Shown: positions 1-9,796, counted from the stretch's first letter. The stretch is DNA of 64,000 nucleotides from Luteibacter rhizovicinus DSM 16549 (GCF_001887595.1 NZ_CP017480.1:62001-126000), one strand, 5' to 3'. The notes: generated by a model from the letters alone, not told the origin. Numbers and translations: made by a program.

Positions 1-2
1 GC

Positions 3-887
3 AACGGCAAGGACGTCACGGTGGTGATCGAGTTGCGTGCGCGATTCGACGAAGAAGCCAACATCGGCCTGGCCAACCGTCTGCAGGAGGCCGGTGTCCA
101 GGTGGTCTACGGCGTCGTGGGCTACAAGACGCACGCGAAGATGCTGCTCATCGTGCGTCGCGAGGGCACGGGCCTGCGCCGTTACGTGCACCTGTCCACG
201 GGCAATTACCACCAGGGCAACAGCCGCGGCTACACCGATATCGGCCTGATGACCTCGCATCCGGAAATCGGCGAGGACATCCACAAGGTCTTCCAGCAGC
301 TGTCCGGCCTGGGTCCGATGATCCAGCTCAAGCGCCTGCTGCATTCGCCGTTCACGCTCTACAGCGGCGTCATGGCGCGTATCGAGCGCGAGATCGAGCA
401 TGCGCGCAATGGCCGGCCCGGGCGCATCGTCGCCAAGCTCAACGCGCTCAACGAGGCGCACGTGGTCGAAGCGTTGTACCGCGCCTCGGCGGCCGGCGTG
501 CAGATCGACCTTATCATCCGTGGCGCGTGCACCTTGCGACCGGGCATTCCGGGCGTGTCGGAAAACATCCGGGTGCGCTCGATCATCGGCCGCTTCCTCG
601 AACACAGTCGTGTCTACTGGTTCGGCAACGACGGCGAGCCGGAACTGTTCTGCGCGAGCGCCGACTGGATGGAGCGCAACCTCATGCGCCGCATCGAAGT
701 GGGCGTGCCCATCCTCGATCCCGAACTGGCCAAACGCGTGTACAACGAAACCCTCGACAACTACCTGCGCGACAACACGCAAGCGTGGATGCTCGGTGAC
801 GACGGACGTTACACCCGTCGCATCCCGGCCACCGGCGAAGCCCCGTACAGCGCGCAGCAGTCGCTGCTGGCCGATTACTGCGCGTGA
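3..887 (+). CDS. ppk1: Polyphosphate kinase 1, C-terminal part (5' end outside window)
   Basis: Polyphosphate kinase transfers the gamma phosphate of ATP reversibly onto polyphosphate. The reading frame is open from base 3, so the N-terminal part lies upstream of the window. What remains covers both phospholipase-D-like C-terminal domains: FDEEANI near the start, the KTHAKMLL segment holding the histidine expected to be phosphorylated (His435 in E. coli), the HLSTGNY segment, and FLEHSRVYWFGND near the C-terminus. Its stop overlaps the GTG start of the next gene (GTGA). The exopolyphosphatase gene follows two genes later, so synthesis and breakdown of polyphosphate are encoded together. Confidence 0.95.
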   Translation, partial: NGKDVTVVIELRARFDEEANIGLANRLQEAGVQVVYGVVGYKTHAKMLLIVRREGTGLRRYVHLSTGNYHQGNSRGYTDIGLMTSHPEIGEDIHKVFQQLSGLGPMIQLKRLLHSPFTLYSGVMARIEREIEHARNGRPGRIVAKLNALNEAHVVEALYRASAAGVQIDLIIRGACTLRPGIPGVSENIRVRSIIGRFLEHSRVYWFGNDGEPELFCASADWMERNLMRRIEVGVPILDPELAKRVYNETLDNYLRDNTQAWMLGDDGRYTRRIPATGEAPYSAQQSLLADYCA

Positions 888-2029
888 CGCGGCGCATCCT
901 GCTCCTTTCGGTCTCCGCCGGCGCCGGCCATGTACGCGCGGCGGACGCACTGGACGCGACGATCGCCACGCTGGCCGCGGACGGCCTCGACGTCGAGGCG
1001 CGCCATCTCGACGTGATGGACTTCGTGCCATCCAGCTTCCGCCGCATCTACGCCGATTTCTACCTCGGCCTGATCACGCACTACCCGCGCCTGTGGGGCA
1101 TGCTTTACCGGATCACGGACGACGCGCGCCCGGAAGCCGTGACGCAGCGCATGCGCCGTACCATCGAACGACTGAACACCCGGCGGCTGCGCGCGGCGAT
1201 CAACGACTTCGCGCCGGATGCCATCATCTGCACACACTTCCTGCCGGCCGAGATGCTGATGCGGCAGATCCGCAAAGGCCGTGTCACCGCCCCGGTCTAC
1301 CTGCAGGTGACGGATTTCGATCTGCATCGCATGTGGGTGATCCCGGGGATGACCGGCTATTTCGCCGCCAATCCCGAGATCGCCCATCGCATGCGCGCCG
1401 TCGGCCTGCCGCCCGAGCGCGTGCACGTGACCGGCATCCCCGTGATGCCCGCGTTCGCGCACGAGCATAATCGTCGCGCGTTGCGCGCGGAACTCGGCAT
1501 GGACCCGGATCGCCCGGCGTATCTGGTCATGGGCGGTGGCGCGGGCGTCGGTGCGCTCGACGAACTGGCCGATGCCCTGCTTTCGGGTGACGGCGATTTT
1601 CAGCTCGTGGTGTTGGCCGGACGCAACACGGACATGCTCGAACGCCTGCGCACGCTGGCACGCACACGCCATGCAGGGCGTCTGTTCCCGCAGGGCTTCA
1701 CGCAACACGTGGAGCGGCTGATGGCTTGCTGCGACCTGGCGATCACCAAACCCGGCGGACTGACCACGTCGGAGTGCCTGGCCGTGGGCCTGCCGATGAT
1801 CGTCAATGCGCCGATCCCCGGCCAGGAAGAGCGCAACGCGGATTACCTGCTCGAACAGGGTGCCGCATGGAAAGCCATCGACGCCGTCGCCCTGTCATGG
1901 CGCATTCGTCACTTGCAGGCACAGCCAGCGATGCTCGCCGACATGGCCACCCGTGCGCGCGCCATCGGCCGTCCACATGCGGCACGCGACGTCGTCGACA
2001 CCGTGCTCGCCCTGCTGGACAGCCGATGA
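884..2029 (+). CDS. MGDG-synthase-type glycosyltransferase (GT28-like)
   Basis: Predicted cytoplasmic or membrane-associated glycosyltransferase of 381 aa, similar to monogalactosyldiacylglycerol synthases and processive diacylglycerol glucosyltransferases. The N-terminal acceptor domain opens with LLLSVSAGAGH, the glycine/histidine loop of this family. The C-terminal donor domain has KPGGLTTSE and PGQEERN, typical UDP-sugar contacts. The GTG start overlaps the ppk1 stop and the stop overlaps the next ATG, so translational coupling is likely. The family usually makes glycolipids; the actual acceptor cannot be read from the sequence. A link to polyphosphate is suggested only by position. Confidence 0.8.
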   Translation: MTRRILLLSVSAGAGHVRAADALDATIATLAADGLDVEARHLDVMDFVPSSFRRIYADFYLGLITHYPRLWGMLYRITDDARPEAVTQRMRRTIERLNTRRLRAAINDFAPDAIICTHFLPAEMLMRQIRKGRVTAPVYLQVTDFDLHRMWVIPGMTGYFAANPEIAHRMRAVGLPPERVHVTGIPVMPAFAHEHNRRALRAELGMDPDRPAYLVMGGGAGVGALDELADALLSGDGDFQLVVLAGRNTDMLERLRTLARTRHAGRLFPQGFTQHVERLMACCDLAITKPGGLTTSECLAVGLPMIVNAPIPGQEERNADYLLEQGAAWKAIDAVALSWRIRHLQAQPAMLADMATRARAIGRPHAARDVVDTVLALLDSR

Positions 2030-2529
2030 GTCATTCGCCGCGTCGCCGCCTCGCCGCTGCCCTGGCGACGGCGGCGTTCACGTTCCTGCTTGCCTTCATG
2101 TTCGCCCATGTGGAAGTCGAGATCGAAGGTCCGCACGGCTGGGCCACCAGCCTGCCCACCTGGCGCGTCGAGAACCACTGGCTGCTCGACCTGCTCTGGG
2201 GCGGCCGTCCGATGACCGGCTACCACGCCTGGGTCTTTCCCTTCATCGCCGTGTTCTTCCATTTCCCCATGGTCTTCCAGGGCTTCTGGAGCTGGCGCGC
2301 GCAGGTTCGCGTCATTGCCTGCGTGATGCTGTTCTGGGTCGCCGAGGATGGCCTCTGGTTCATTCTCAATCCCGCCTTCGGACTGGCACGCTTCGACCCG
2401 GTGAACGTGCCCTGGCATCGGCATTGGTGGGGGCCGGCGCCCACCGATTACTGGGTATTCGGCTTCCTTTGCATCGTTCTGTTCATACTTTCCGCCTTGC
2501 CCAAAAGCCGCATCGCAAAGCCAGCCTGA
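2026..2529 (+). CDS. Small integral membrane protein, function unknown
   Basis: A 167-aa protein with about four hydrophobic segments (near residues 10-28, 67-85, 95-115 and 143-160) and many Trp and His residues in the loops (HRHWWG near residue 134). The ATG overlaps the preceding stop (ATGA), tying it to the glycosyltransferase. I do not recognise the family. Coupling suggests a membrane partner or lipid-related role, but that is inference only. Confidence 0.7.
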   Translation: MSHSPRRRLAAALATAAFTFLLAFMFAHVEVEIEGPHGWATSLPTWRVENHWLLDLLWGGRPMTGYHAWVFPFIAVFFHFPMVFQGFWSWRAQVRVIACVMLFWVAEDGLWFILNPAFGLARFDPVNVPWHRHWWGPAPTDYWVFGFLCIVLFILSALPKSRIAKPA

Positions 2530-2559
2530 CAAAGGGCGTTGCATGCAAGCCCCGGCACC

Positions 2560-4116
2560 ATGCCAGAATCCCCCGATACGCCGCTGCGGACATATCTCTT
2601 GGCGACCTCAGCTAAATCGCAGATCAACGACGGTGAATTCCTCGCCGCCGTCGACCTCGGCTCCAACAGCTTCCACATGGTGGTGGCTCGCTACGAACAC
2701 GGCGAACCGCGCGTCATCGACCGCCTGCGCGACTCCGTCCGAATGGCCGTGGGCCTGCGCCCGGACGGGACCCTCGACGCGAACCACCGCGCAGCGGCGC
2801 TGGCCAGCCTGGCCCGGTTCGGTCAGCGCATCGCCGGCATCCCCGCCCTGCACGTGCGTGCGGTCGCGACCAATACCGTGCGCCGCCTTGCTTCGCCGCA
2901 TGCCTTCCTGTCCGCGGCGGAAGCCGCGCTGGGGCATCCGGTGGAAATCGTCTCGGGCCGTGAAGAAGGGCGACTGATCTTCCTCGGCTCCTCGCACGAC
3001 CTGCCCGCCTCTCGCGACCACCGGCTGGTCATCGACATCGGCGGCGGCAGCACCGAATTCATCATCGGCCGCGGCACCTCGCCCCTGCTGACCGAGAGCG
3101 TCCAGGTGGGCTGCATCGCCTCGACGCTGCGCTTCTTTCCGGGCGGCAAGATCACTCGCAAGCGCTGGCAGAAGGCCCGCCGCGAGATCGGCGTGCTGCT
3201 CCAGCAGTTCTCCGAGGAATATCGCGAAGCGGGCTGGGCCGACGCCTATGGCTCGTCAGGCACGGCTAAGTCCATCGGCTCGGTGGTGCGCGCGATGAAA
3301 CTCTCCGACGACGGCATCACGCCCGAGTCGCTGGCGACCATCCGCGAAGCGCTGATCGAACAGGGCGCGTCGGGGACGCTGAAGCTGCCGGGCCTGGGCG
3401 AAGATCGCGCCGAGGTCTTTGCCGGTGGCGTGGCGATTTTCGAAGCGGCATTCGAGGCCCTGGGCATCGAGCGCCTGCGTGTGTCGGAAAGTTCGATGCG
3501 CGAAGGTCTGCTCTGGGACCTGATCGGCCGCTCCGCCGGCACCGACCCGCGCATGGCCAGCATCGATTCGCTGGCCAGCCGTTACGGGGTGGACCGGGCT
3601 CAGGCACGCCGCGTCGAAACGACGGCGATCGGCCTGTTCGACCAGCTCAGCAAACCCTGGAAGCTCGACGATGACGGGCGTGAGTGGTTGTCCTGGGCGG
3701 CGCGCGTGCACGAACTCGGCCTGGCCATCGCACACAGCCAGCATCAGCGCCACGGCGGTTACATCCTCCGTCACGCGGATCTGGCCGGCTTTTCACGACA
3801 GGAACAGCAACTGCTCGCCGCCATCGTCGAATGCCATCGCCGCAAGCCGGAAAAATCGGTGATTTCGGCCCTGCCCGTGCGCTATCGCGCCCTGGCCCGG
3901 CATATCACGGCGATCCTGCGCCTCGGCGTGCTGTTCCGTCGCGCGCGGCGTGCCGAAGCCCTGCCCCGCATCCGCGTGAGCGCCTCTCGCCAGCGCCTGC
4001 GGCTGTCGCTGCCGGCGGACTGGCTGGACCAGCACCCGCTGACCGAGGCCGACCTCGAGCAGGAGCGCGAGCCACTGGCCGAACTCGGCCTGGAGCTCGA
4101 GATCGTCACCGAATGA
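2560..4116 (+). CDS. ppx: Exopolyphosphatase, Ppx/GppA family
   Basis: Removes terminal phosphate from polyphosphate, or pppGpp phosphate in GppA-type members. The 518-aa protein has the ASKHA-fold phosphate loops AAVDLGSNSFH near residue 30 and DIGGGSTEF near residue 155. The C-terminal HD-like helical region contains VHELGLAIAHSQHQRHG. ATG at 2560 is preferred over a TTG at 2539, which would add seven residues. It closes the ppk1 gene group. Ppx versus GppA cannot be settled from motifs alone, but the ppk neighbourhood favours Ppx. Confidence 0.92.
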   Translation: MPESPDTPLRTYLLATSAKSQINDGEFLAAVDLGSNSFHMVVARYEHGEPRVIDRLRDSVRMAVGLRPDGTLDANHRAAALASLARFGQRIAGIPALHVRAVATNTVRRLASPHAFLSAAEAALGHPVEIVSGREEGRLIFLGSSHDLPASRDHRLVIDIGGGSTEFIIGRGTSPLLTESVQVGCIASTLRFFPGGKITRKRWQKARREIGVLLQQFSEEYREAGWADAYGSSGTAKSIGSVVRAMKLSDDGITPESLATIREALIEQGASGTLKLPGLGEDRAEVFAGGVAIFEAAFEALGIERLRVSESSMREGLLWDLIGRSAGTDPRMASIDSLASRYGVDRAQARRVETTAIGLFDQLSKPWKLDDDGREWLSWAARVHELGLAIAHSQHQRHGGYILRHADLAGFSRQEQQLLAAIVECHRRKPEKSVISALPVRYRALARHITAILRLGVLFRRARRAEALPRIRVSASRQRLRLSLPADWLDQHPLTEADLEQEREPLAELGLELEIVTE

Positions 4117-4181
4117 CCGCGATCCGCACGTCGAACGGGCGTATCATGGCGCGATTGTTTCACCGTCACGACCGGTAACCC

Positions 4182-4922
4182 ATGCTCAGAGCCGTCTTCG
4201 CCAGCCTCTTACTCGCCCTGCCCGCCGTCGCCTTGGCGCAGCAGACGACCAAGCCGGCAGCGCCAGCGCCGGCGTCCGTCGACCATCCGCGCGTGGTCAT
4301 GCACACCACCCAGGGCGATGTCACGTTCGAGCTGTTCCCGGACAAGGCGCCGAAGAGCGTGGCCAACTTCCTGCAGTACGTGCGCGACGGTTTCTACGAC
4401 GGCACGGTGTTTCACCGTGTGGTCAATGGGTACATGGTCCAGGGTGGCCTCTACAGCCGCGACCTCACGCAGCGCCGTACCCGCGCCGCCATTCCCAGCG
4501 AAGCGGACAACGGCCTGTCGAACCTGCGCGGCACCCTCGCCGTCGCCCGCGGTGGCGATCCGAATTCCGGCACGGCCCAGTTCTTCGTCAACCTGGTCGA
4601 CAATCGTCGCCTCGATTACGTCAGCAACCAGAGCGGCCTGACCTGGGGCTTCGCGGTGTTCGGCAAGGTCGTCTCCGGCATGGACGTGGTCGACAAGATC
4701 GCCTCGCTGCCGACCCGCGCGCAGGGCCCCTTCGTCGGTGACGTGCCCAACCCGATGGTAGTCATCGATTCGGCCAATGTCGTCGGCGAAGAACGCGCCC
4801 GCCCTGCTTCTACGAGCACCGCCGGCACCCCGGCAGCGCCGGCCAAGGTTGCGCCGGAATCGACCAAGCCGGTGGCGCCGAAGAAGGGCGAAAAGAAGAC
4901 CAGCGCACCGAAGGCCGCATGA
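4182..4922 (+). CDS. Exported cyclophilin-type peptidyl-prolyl isomerase
   Basis: Catalyses cis-trans isomerisation of prolyl bonds, probably in the periplasm. Residues 1-20 form a signal peptide ending ALAQ. The cyclophilin core follows, with FHRVVNGYMVQGG (catalytic Arg) and AQFFVNLVDN. After the core is a roughly 50-residue Ala/Pro/Lys-rich, presumably disordered tail (residues 195-246) that ordinary PpiA/PpiB proteins lack. The stop overlaps the lpxH start (ATGA), an arrangement that couples an envelope foldase to lipid A synthesis. Confidence 0.9.
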   Translation: MLRAVFASLLLALPAVALAQQTTKPAAPAPASVDHPRVVMHTTQGDVTFELFPDKAPKSVANFLQYVRDGFYDGTVFHRVVNGYMVQGGLYSRDLTQRRTRAAIPSEADNGLSNLRGTLAVARGGDPNSGTAQFFVNLVDNRRLDYVSNQSGLTWGFAVFGKVVSGMDVVDKIASLPTRAQGPFVGDVPNPMVVIDSANVVGEERARPASTSTAGTPAAPAKVAPESTKPVAPKKGEKKTSAPKAA

Positions 4923-5647
4923 GCACCCTGTTCATCGCCGACCTGCACCTCGACGAGGCGCGGCCCGATATCACCGCCTTGTTCGAACGCTTCCTCGCGT
5001 CGGATGAGGCGCGCTCCGCCACCGCCTTCTACATCCTCGGCGACCTCGTCGAGGCCTGGATCGGCGACGACGACGACGCGGAACTGCCCACCCGGATCGC
5101 CACGGCGACGCGCACCTTGAGCGACAGCGGCGTACCCGTGTATTTCATGGCCGGCAATCGCGACTTCCTGCTCGGCGAGCGCTTTGCCGAACGTGCGGGG
5201 ATGACCCTCCTCGACGACGGCACGGTGCACGCTATCGAAGGCACGCCGACCTTGCTGATGCATGGTGACGTGCTCTGCACCGACGACGTGGAATACCAGG
5301 CGGTGCGTGCGCAGGTACGCACGGATGCGTGGAAGCAGCAGATCCTGTCGATGCCGCTGGAAGCCCGCCGCGCTTTCGCGGCCAAGGCTCGCAGCGACAG
5401 CAAGTCACGCACGGGGCGTATCGACGAGACGATCATGGACGTGAACCAGGGCGCGGTCGAAGCGGCCCTGCGCCACGCCGGCGTGCATCGGTTGATCCAC
5501 GGACATACGCATCGGCCCGCGATTCATCCGTTCGCGTTCGATGGCGCGAATGCGGAGCGCATCGTGCTGGGTGACTGGTACGACCACGGGTCGGTACTGG
5601 CGATCGATGGCGACCGGCTGGATCTGCGCGGAATCTGGCAGGTCTGA
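4919..5647 (+). CDS. lpxH: UDP-2,3-diacylglucosamine diphosphatase
   Basis: Hydrolyses UDP-2,3-diacylglucosamine to lipid X and UMP, the fourth step of lipid A synthesis, at the inner face of the cytoplasmic membrane. All calcineurin-like metal motifs are present in order: DLHLDE near residue 8, GDLVEAWIGDD near 41, GNRDFL near 79, HGDVLCTDD near 115 and HGHTHRP near 195. Length (242 aa) fits LpxH. It overlaps the cyclophilin gene by four bases and is followed by a REP palindrome. Confidence 0.95.
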   Translation: MSTLFIADLHLDEARPDITALFERFLASDEARSATAFYILGDLVEAWIGDDDDAELPTRIATATRTLSDSGVPVYFMAGNRDFLLGERFAERAGMTLLDDGTVHAIEGTPTLLMHGDVLCTDDVEYQAVRAQVRTDAWKQQILSMPLEARRAFAAKARSDSKSRTGRIDETIMDVNQGAVEAALRHAGVHRLIHGHTHRPAIHPFAFDGANAERIVLGDWYDHGSVLAIDGDRLDLRGIWQV

Positions 5648-5650
5648 TCC

Positions 5651-5676
5651 TGTAGGAGCCGATTCATCGGCGATCC
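5651..5676. repeat. REP-type palindrome, single copy
   Basis: GTAGGAGCCGATTCATCGGCGA lies five bases after the lpxH stop. Its inner part GCCGAT-TCATCGGC is self-complementary. The same element recurs near 11.2, 35.6, 50.2 and 55.6 kb, always between genes, which marks it as a dispersed extragenic repeat. Confidence 0.75.
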
Positions 5677-5703
5677 CTGTGCAGCGAGACGCGGACGATC
5701 ACC

Positions 5704-6504
5704 TCACCCCAGCGTCTGCAACCACGTCAGCTCAGTCTCCGAAAACCCAGCCTCGCGCCGTGCTCCCAAGTTGAACGGCCCCCGCAACGACCCATTCATA
5801 TAGTCGTTGAGCAAGGTGGCGAAGGTCGCTTCCGGCTCGATGCCATCGCGTTCGCAGCACCAGTGGAACCAGCGCGTGCCGGCGGCCACGTGGGCGACTT
5901 CCTCGCGCAGGATCACCTCGAGAATGCCGACGGTGCGTTCGTCGTTCTGCCGGCGCAGCCGTTCCATCATCCCGGGCGTCACGTCCAGTCCCCGCGCCTC
6001 GAGCACGCGTGGCACCAGGGCCATGCGTGCGGTGTCGCTGTGCGCGGTTTTCTCCGCCATCTCCCACAAGCCGTTATGGGCATCGAAATCACCGTAGGCA
6101 TAGCCCAGCTCGGCGAGTCGCCCCGAAAGCAGCGTGAAATGGCGCGCCTCATCGTTGGCGCAGGACGCCCAGTCGCGGTAATACGCGTCGGGTTTGCCGC
6201 GGAAGCGGTACACCGCATCCCAGGCCAGATCGATCGCGTTGAATTCGATGTGCGCGATGGCGTGGACCAAGGCCGCGCGTCCCTCCGCGGTGCCAAGGCC
6301 GCGCTGGGCCAGATCGCGCGACGACACCAGGCGCGGGCGCTCGGGTCGTCCAGGCGGACCGATCGGCAAGGCTGCCGGAGAGGCCGGATCGGGTGCGAGT
6401 AAGCCCTCGCCCAGCGCCGCCCAGGTCTCGAAACTCAGGCGAATCTTCTCGGCGGGGTCGGTCGCCTCGAGGCAACGGCGCGCGGCGGTGTGGAGATCGT
6501 GCAT
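5704..6504 (-). CDS. DUF455 ferritin-like protein
   Basis: A 266-aa protein of the DUF455 family, a ferritin-like four-helix fold distantly related to MiaE-type diiron enzymes. Likely metal-binding carboxylate/histidine motifs are visible: AHIEFNAIDLA, CANDEARHF and REEVAHV, each placing Glu and His one helical turn apart. Reaction and substrate are unknown. Start chosen at ATG 6504 (MHDLHTA); the open frame extends further but over sequence of poor coding quality. It lies 43 bases downstream of purF on the same strand. Confidence 0.8.
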   Translation of the reverse strand: MHDLHTAARRCLEATDPAEKIRLSFETWAALGEGLLAPDPASPAALPIGPPGRPERPRLVSSRDLAQRGLGTAEGRAALVHAIAHIEFNAIDLAWDAVYRFRGKPDAYYRDWASCANDEARHFTLLSGRLAELGYAYGDFDAHNGLWEMAEKTAHSDTARMALVPRVLEARGLDVTPGMMERLRRQNDERTVGILEVILREEVAHVAAGTRWFHWCCERDGIEPEATFATLLNDYMNGSLRGPFNLGARREAGFSETELTWLQTLG

Positions 6505-6547
6505 CACGGGTCGGCGTGGCGGCGCACCGGAGTGCGCCGCCGATCGC

Positions 6548-8026
6548 TCAGGCGCTACGGCGTTCGTTCTTGGCCGAATCCGAACGCATCGCTTCCTGCT
6601 GTTCGAGGAAGCCGGCATCGACACCCGTCACGTATTCACCGGAGAAGCACGAGGTGTCGAAGTGCGTCAGCTCCTCGTTGCCGTCGGCCACCGCCTGGAT
6701 CAGGTCTTCCAGATCCTGGTAAACCAGCCAGTCGGCACCGAGCGCCTTTTCCACTTCTTCCACGGTACGACCCGCGGCCACCAGTTCCGACGCCGCCGGC
6801 ATGTCGATGCCGTAGATGTTCGGGTAACGCACCGGCGGCGCGGCGGATGCGAAGTAGACGTTCTTCGCACCGGCATCGCGGGCCATCTGGATGATCTGGC
6901 GCGAGGTGGTGCCACGCACGATGGAATCGTCGACCAGAAGCACGTTCTTCTTGCGGAATTCCAGCTCGATCGCGTTGAGCTTGCGACGCACGGATTTCAC
7001 GCGCTCGCCCTGCCCCGGCATGATGAACGTGCGGCCGATGTAGTGGTTCTTGACCAGGCCTTCGCGCATCGGTACGCCGAGCGCCTGGGCCAGCGAGCTG
7101 GCCGCCGTGCGCGAGGTGTCGGGGATGGGAATGACGGCATCGATGCCATGATCCGGACCGCGTTCGCGAAGGATCTTCTCGGCCAGCTTCTCACCCATGC
7201 GCAGGCGCGCCTTGTACACCGAGACGTCCTCGATCATCGAGTCCGGGCGGGCGAGATACACGTATTCGAAGATGCACGGCGCGTGCACCGCGCCTTCCGC
7301 GCAACGCTGCGTGTGCAGCTCGCCGCCTTCGGTGACGATGACGGCTTCACCGGGCTCGATGTCGCGGATGCGCTTGAAACCGAGCACGTCGAAGGCAACG
7401 GATTCCGAGGCGATCGCGTACTCGTGGCCTTCGGCCGTGATGCGCTCACCGAGCACGAGCGGACGGATACCGTTCGGATCGCGGAAGGCGATGAGGCCGT
7501 AGCCGAGGACCAGCGCGATGCAGGCGTAACCGCCACGAGCGCGCGCGTGCACGCCGGCGATGGCCTTGAAAACATGCTCCGGCGTGAGGTCGCCGCGGTC
7601 GTCCACCTGGAGCTCGTGGGCGAGCACGTTGAGCAGCACTTCGGAGTCGGAGTCCGTGTCGATGTGACGACGGTCGTCCTCGAACATCTCCTTGCGCAGG
7701 GCCTCGGTGTTGACGAGGTTGCCGTTGTGCGCGAAGGCGATGCCGTAAGGCGAGTTCACGTAGAACGGCTGTGCTTCGTCCGTGCCTTCCGAGCCGGCGG
7801 TCGGATAGCGGCAATGGCCGATACCGATGCGGCCACGCAGCTTGCTGACGCCAGCCGAGTTGAAGACGTCGCGAACCAGCCCGTTGCCCTTGTGCAGGCG
7901 CAGGCGCGCGCCGTCCACGGTGGCGATGCCGGCGGCATCCTGCCCGCGATGTTGCAGGACGGTCAGGCCGTCATACAGGGCCGACGCCACTTCCGTGGTG
8001 CCGACGATGCCGATGATTCCGCACAT
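6548..8026 (-). CDS. purF: Amidophosphoribosyltransferase
   Basis: First committed step of purine synthesis: PRPP plus glutamine to 5-phosphoribosylamine. Starts MCGIIGIVG, so Cys2 becomes the N-terminal nucleophile of the class II glutaminase domain, followed by [11 protein letters not shown]. The C-terminal PRTase domain contains [14 protein letters not shown], the PRPP-binding loop. At 492 aa it is close to E. coli PurF. Gene order folC-dedD-cvpA-purF is conserved across many gammaproteobacteria, and purA is also nearby. Confidence 0.97.
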   Translation of the reverse strand: MCGIIGIVGTTEVASALYDGLTVLQHRGQDAAGIATVDGARLRLHKGNGLVRDVFNSAGVSKLRGRIGIGHCRYPTAGSEGTDEAQPFYVNSPYGIAFAHNGNLVNTEALRKEMFEDDRRHIDTDSDSEVLLNVLAHELQVDDRGDLTPEHVFKAIAGVHARARGGYACIALVLGYGLIAFRDPNGIRPLVLGERITAEGHEYAIASESVAFDVLGFKRIRDIEPGEAVIVTEGGELHTQRCAEGAVHAPCIFEYVYLARPDSMIEDVSVYKARLRMGEKLAEKILRERGPDHGIDAVIPIPDTSRTAASSLAQALGVPMREGLVKNHYIGRTFIMPGQGERVKSVRRKLNAIELEFRKKNVLLVDDSIVRGTTSRQIIQMARDAGAKNVYFASAAPPVRYPNIYGIDMPAASELVAAGRTVEEVEKALGADWLVYQDLEDLIQAVADGNEELTHFDTSCFSGEYVTGVDAGFLEQQEAMRSDSAKNERRSA

Positions 8027-8038
8027 GGGTGTTGCCTT

Positions 8039-8674
8039 CTACGAAGTGGCCGCCGTGGTCGCGGCGGCAGGGTGAACGTTATCTTTGGTCGGCTGCGCGC
8101 CAGGGGACACCTTGTCGCGCAACTTCATGAGGTCGTCCTTGCTGGGCAACTGCACGTCCGGCATCTTCAGGTTTTCCAGAGCGGCAGGCGGATGCATGTA
8201 TCCGCGCACATTCTCCGGCACCTGCTGACCCAGCCATTCGGCTGCACCACGGAACTGCGGCATCATCGCCGACTCGCGCCACATGGGCGCGTTGGCCAGG
8301 GGCGTGAAGCCGACGACGAAGACGACCAGGGCCACGATGAGCACACCGCGGGCCAGGCCGAACAGCATGCCGAACAACCGATCGGTACCGCCCAGTCCCG
8401 TGCTCGCGACCAGGCGCGAGATCAGGAATCGGATCAGCCCGCCGACCAGCAGCACGGCGATGAAACACAAGCCATACCCGATCGCCACGCGCGCCGAAGG
8501 CAGGGACACGCTGCTTTCGAAGTAATGCGCCAGCGAGGGACCATACGTCCAGGCGACCCAGAAGGCGGCCACCCAGATAACCAGTGAGAGCACTTCGGAA
8601 ATGAGGCCGCGCATCAGGCCGATCAAGACCGAGATGAACAGGATCCCCAGGATGACGCAGTCGATCCAGTTCAC
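8039..8674 (-). CDS. cvpA: CvpA family membrane protein
   Basis: Inner-membrane protein of 211 aa with four hydrophobic helices in the first 160 residues, starting MNWIDCVILGILFISVLIG. The family is required for colicin V production in E. coli and is linked to envelope stress; its biochemical role is not settled. The C-terminal 50 residues are polar and Ala/Thr-rich. It sits 12 bases upstream of purF in the conserved purF operon. Confidence 0.92.
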   Translation of the reverse strand: MNWIDCVILGILFISVLIGLMRGLISEVLSLVIWVAAFWVAWTYGPSLAHYFESSVSLPSARVAIGYGLCFIAVLLVGGLIRFLISRLVASTGLGGTDRLFGMLFGLARGVLIVALVVFVVGFTPLANAPMWRESAMMPQFRGAAEWLGQQVPENVRGYMHPPAALENLKMPDVQLPSKDDLMKLRDKVSPGAQPTKDNVHPAAATTAATS

Positions 8675-8716
8675 GTGGGAGTCCCCGAAGTCACGTTGAG
8701 GGCGGGTCGCGGCGCC

Positions 8717-9796
8717 TTACGGCGCCGAAACGACCACGCCGTCCAGGCCGACCTTGGCCTTGATCTGGTCTTTCAGGCGCACGGCGTCGTCACGCTGGGT
8801 CTGCGGCCCGGCACGCACGCGCCAGAGCTTGGCGCCCGCGCTGGACGCGACGCTGTCGACGTAGCCGGCGATTCCCGCGCCGCGCAGCTTGTCGCGCAGG
8901 CGCGTGGCCTCGGCCTCGCTGCTCACGGCGGCCACCTGGACGGCGAAGCCGCCGGCGCGCGGCGGCGCCGCCGGCACCGTGGCGGTGGCGGCAGCCGGCG
9001 CGGGCGCGGCGACGGGTTTCGGTGGCGCGGGCACGTCGGCCGTCTGCGTCTCAGCCTTCGACGAGAGCGTGGCCGGTGCGCCGGGCGCGGCAGCGGTGAT
9101 CTTCAGGCGGGCCGCTTCGGCGGCGGCACGGGATTCGAACGGACCGGCGGTCACGCGGGTCAACGACTTGCCCGCCTGATTGGTCGCGGCGGTGCTGACC
9201 GGGTAGCCGAGCGCCCGGACCTTCTGGACCAGGGCATCGGCCTTGCTGTGATCGGCGTAGGCACTGAGGTTGATCGTGAAGCTGCCGCGCGCGGCGGTGC
9301 CGACCGGGAGCGCGGCGGCGGGCGGTGTCGCGGCGACCGGCAACGGTGCCGGTGTCGCGGCGGCCTTGACCGGCTTCGTCGTCACGGCAGGCGCCGTCGC
9401 TGCGGCGGCGGGCTTGGTGCTGGCCGGGGCGTTGGCGAAATCTTCCGGCAAGGCGTCGACCGGCTTGCGCGAGGCGATGTCCACCGATGCGAGCTTGCTG
9501 CCGCTGCCCGGGGTGACCGTGGCGGCGGGCGCCGTCGGCGCGGCGGGCGTCGAGGCCGCATGCACCGGACCACCGGCCGCCTGCGGGCCGCTGACCGAGG
9601 CCGGCGAGCCGTTGGGGGCCACGTCGAGCGTGCGCGTCTGCAGTTCACGATCCGGCGCCGGCGGGATCTCGAGGCTGACCGTCTGGTCGGCGTCGCTCTT
9701 GGGCGGCGTGTTGGAGAACATCATCGGGACGAAAAGAACCAACAGAGCGACCAGGACGGCGGCACCCAGCAGACGTGTTTTCAAGGAAAGCTCCAT
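8717..9796 (-). CDS. dedD: DedD-like SPOR-domain protein, two SPOR-like domains
   Basis: Predicted septal protein that binds denuded peptidoglycan. A single transmembrane helix lies at residues 8-27, followed by a long Ala/Pro/Thr-rich periplasmic linker. Two SPOR-like segments follow, near residues 165-245 (GSFTINLSAYAD..., RVTAGPFESRAAAEA) and 283-359 (GGFAVQVAAVSSEAEA..., WRVRAGPQTQRDDA). E. coli DedD has one SPOR domain, so the doubled arrangement and length of 359 aa differ. Position between folC and cvpA supports the DedD assignment. Confidence 0.85.
   Translation of the reverse strand: MELSLKTRLLGAAVLVALLVLFVPMMFSNTPPKSDADQTVSLEIPPAPDRELQTRTLDVAPNGSPASVSGPQAAGGPVHAASTPAAPTAPAATVTPGSGSKLASVDIASRKPVDALPEDFANAPASTKPAAAATAPAVTTKPVKAAATPAPLPVAATPPAAALPVGTAARGSFTINLSAYADHSKADALVQKVRALGYPVSTAATNQAGKSLTRVTAGPFESRAAAEAARLKITAAAPGAPATLSSKAETQTADVPAPPKPVAAPAPAAATATVPAAPPRAGGFAVQVAAVSSEAEATRLRDKLRGAGIAGYVDSVASSAGAKLWRVRAGPQTQRDDAVRLKDQIKAKVGLDGVVVSAP

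Noticed and set aside
6194..8587. A 797-codon open frame on the plus strand
   Set aside because: Antisense to purF, cvpA and the DUF455 gene, all with clear motifs. Long antisense frames are expected at this GC content.
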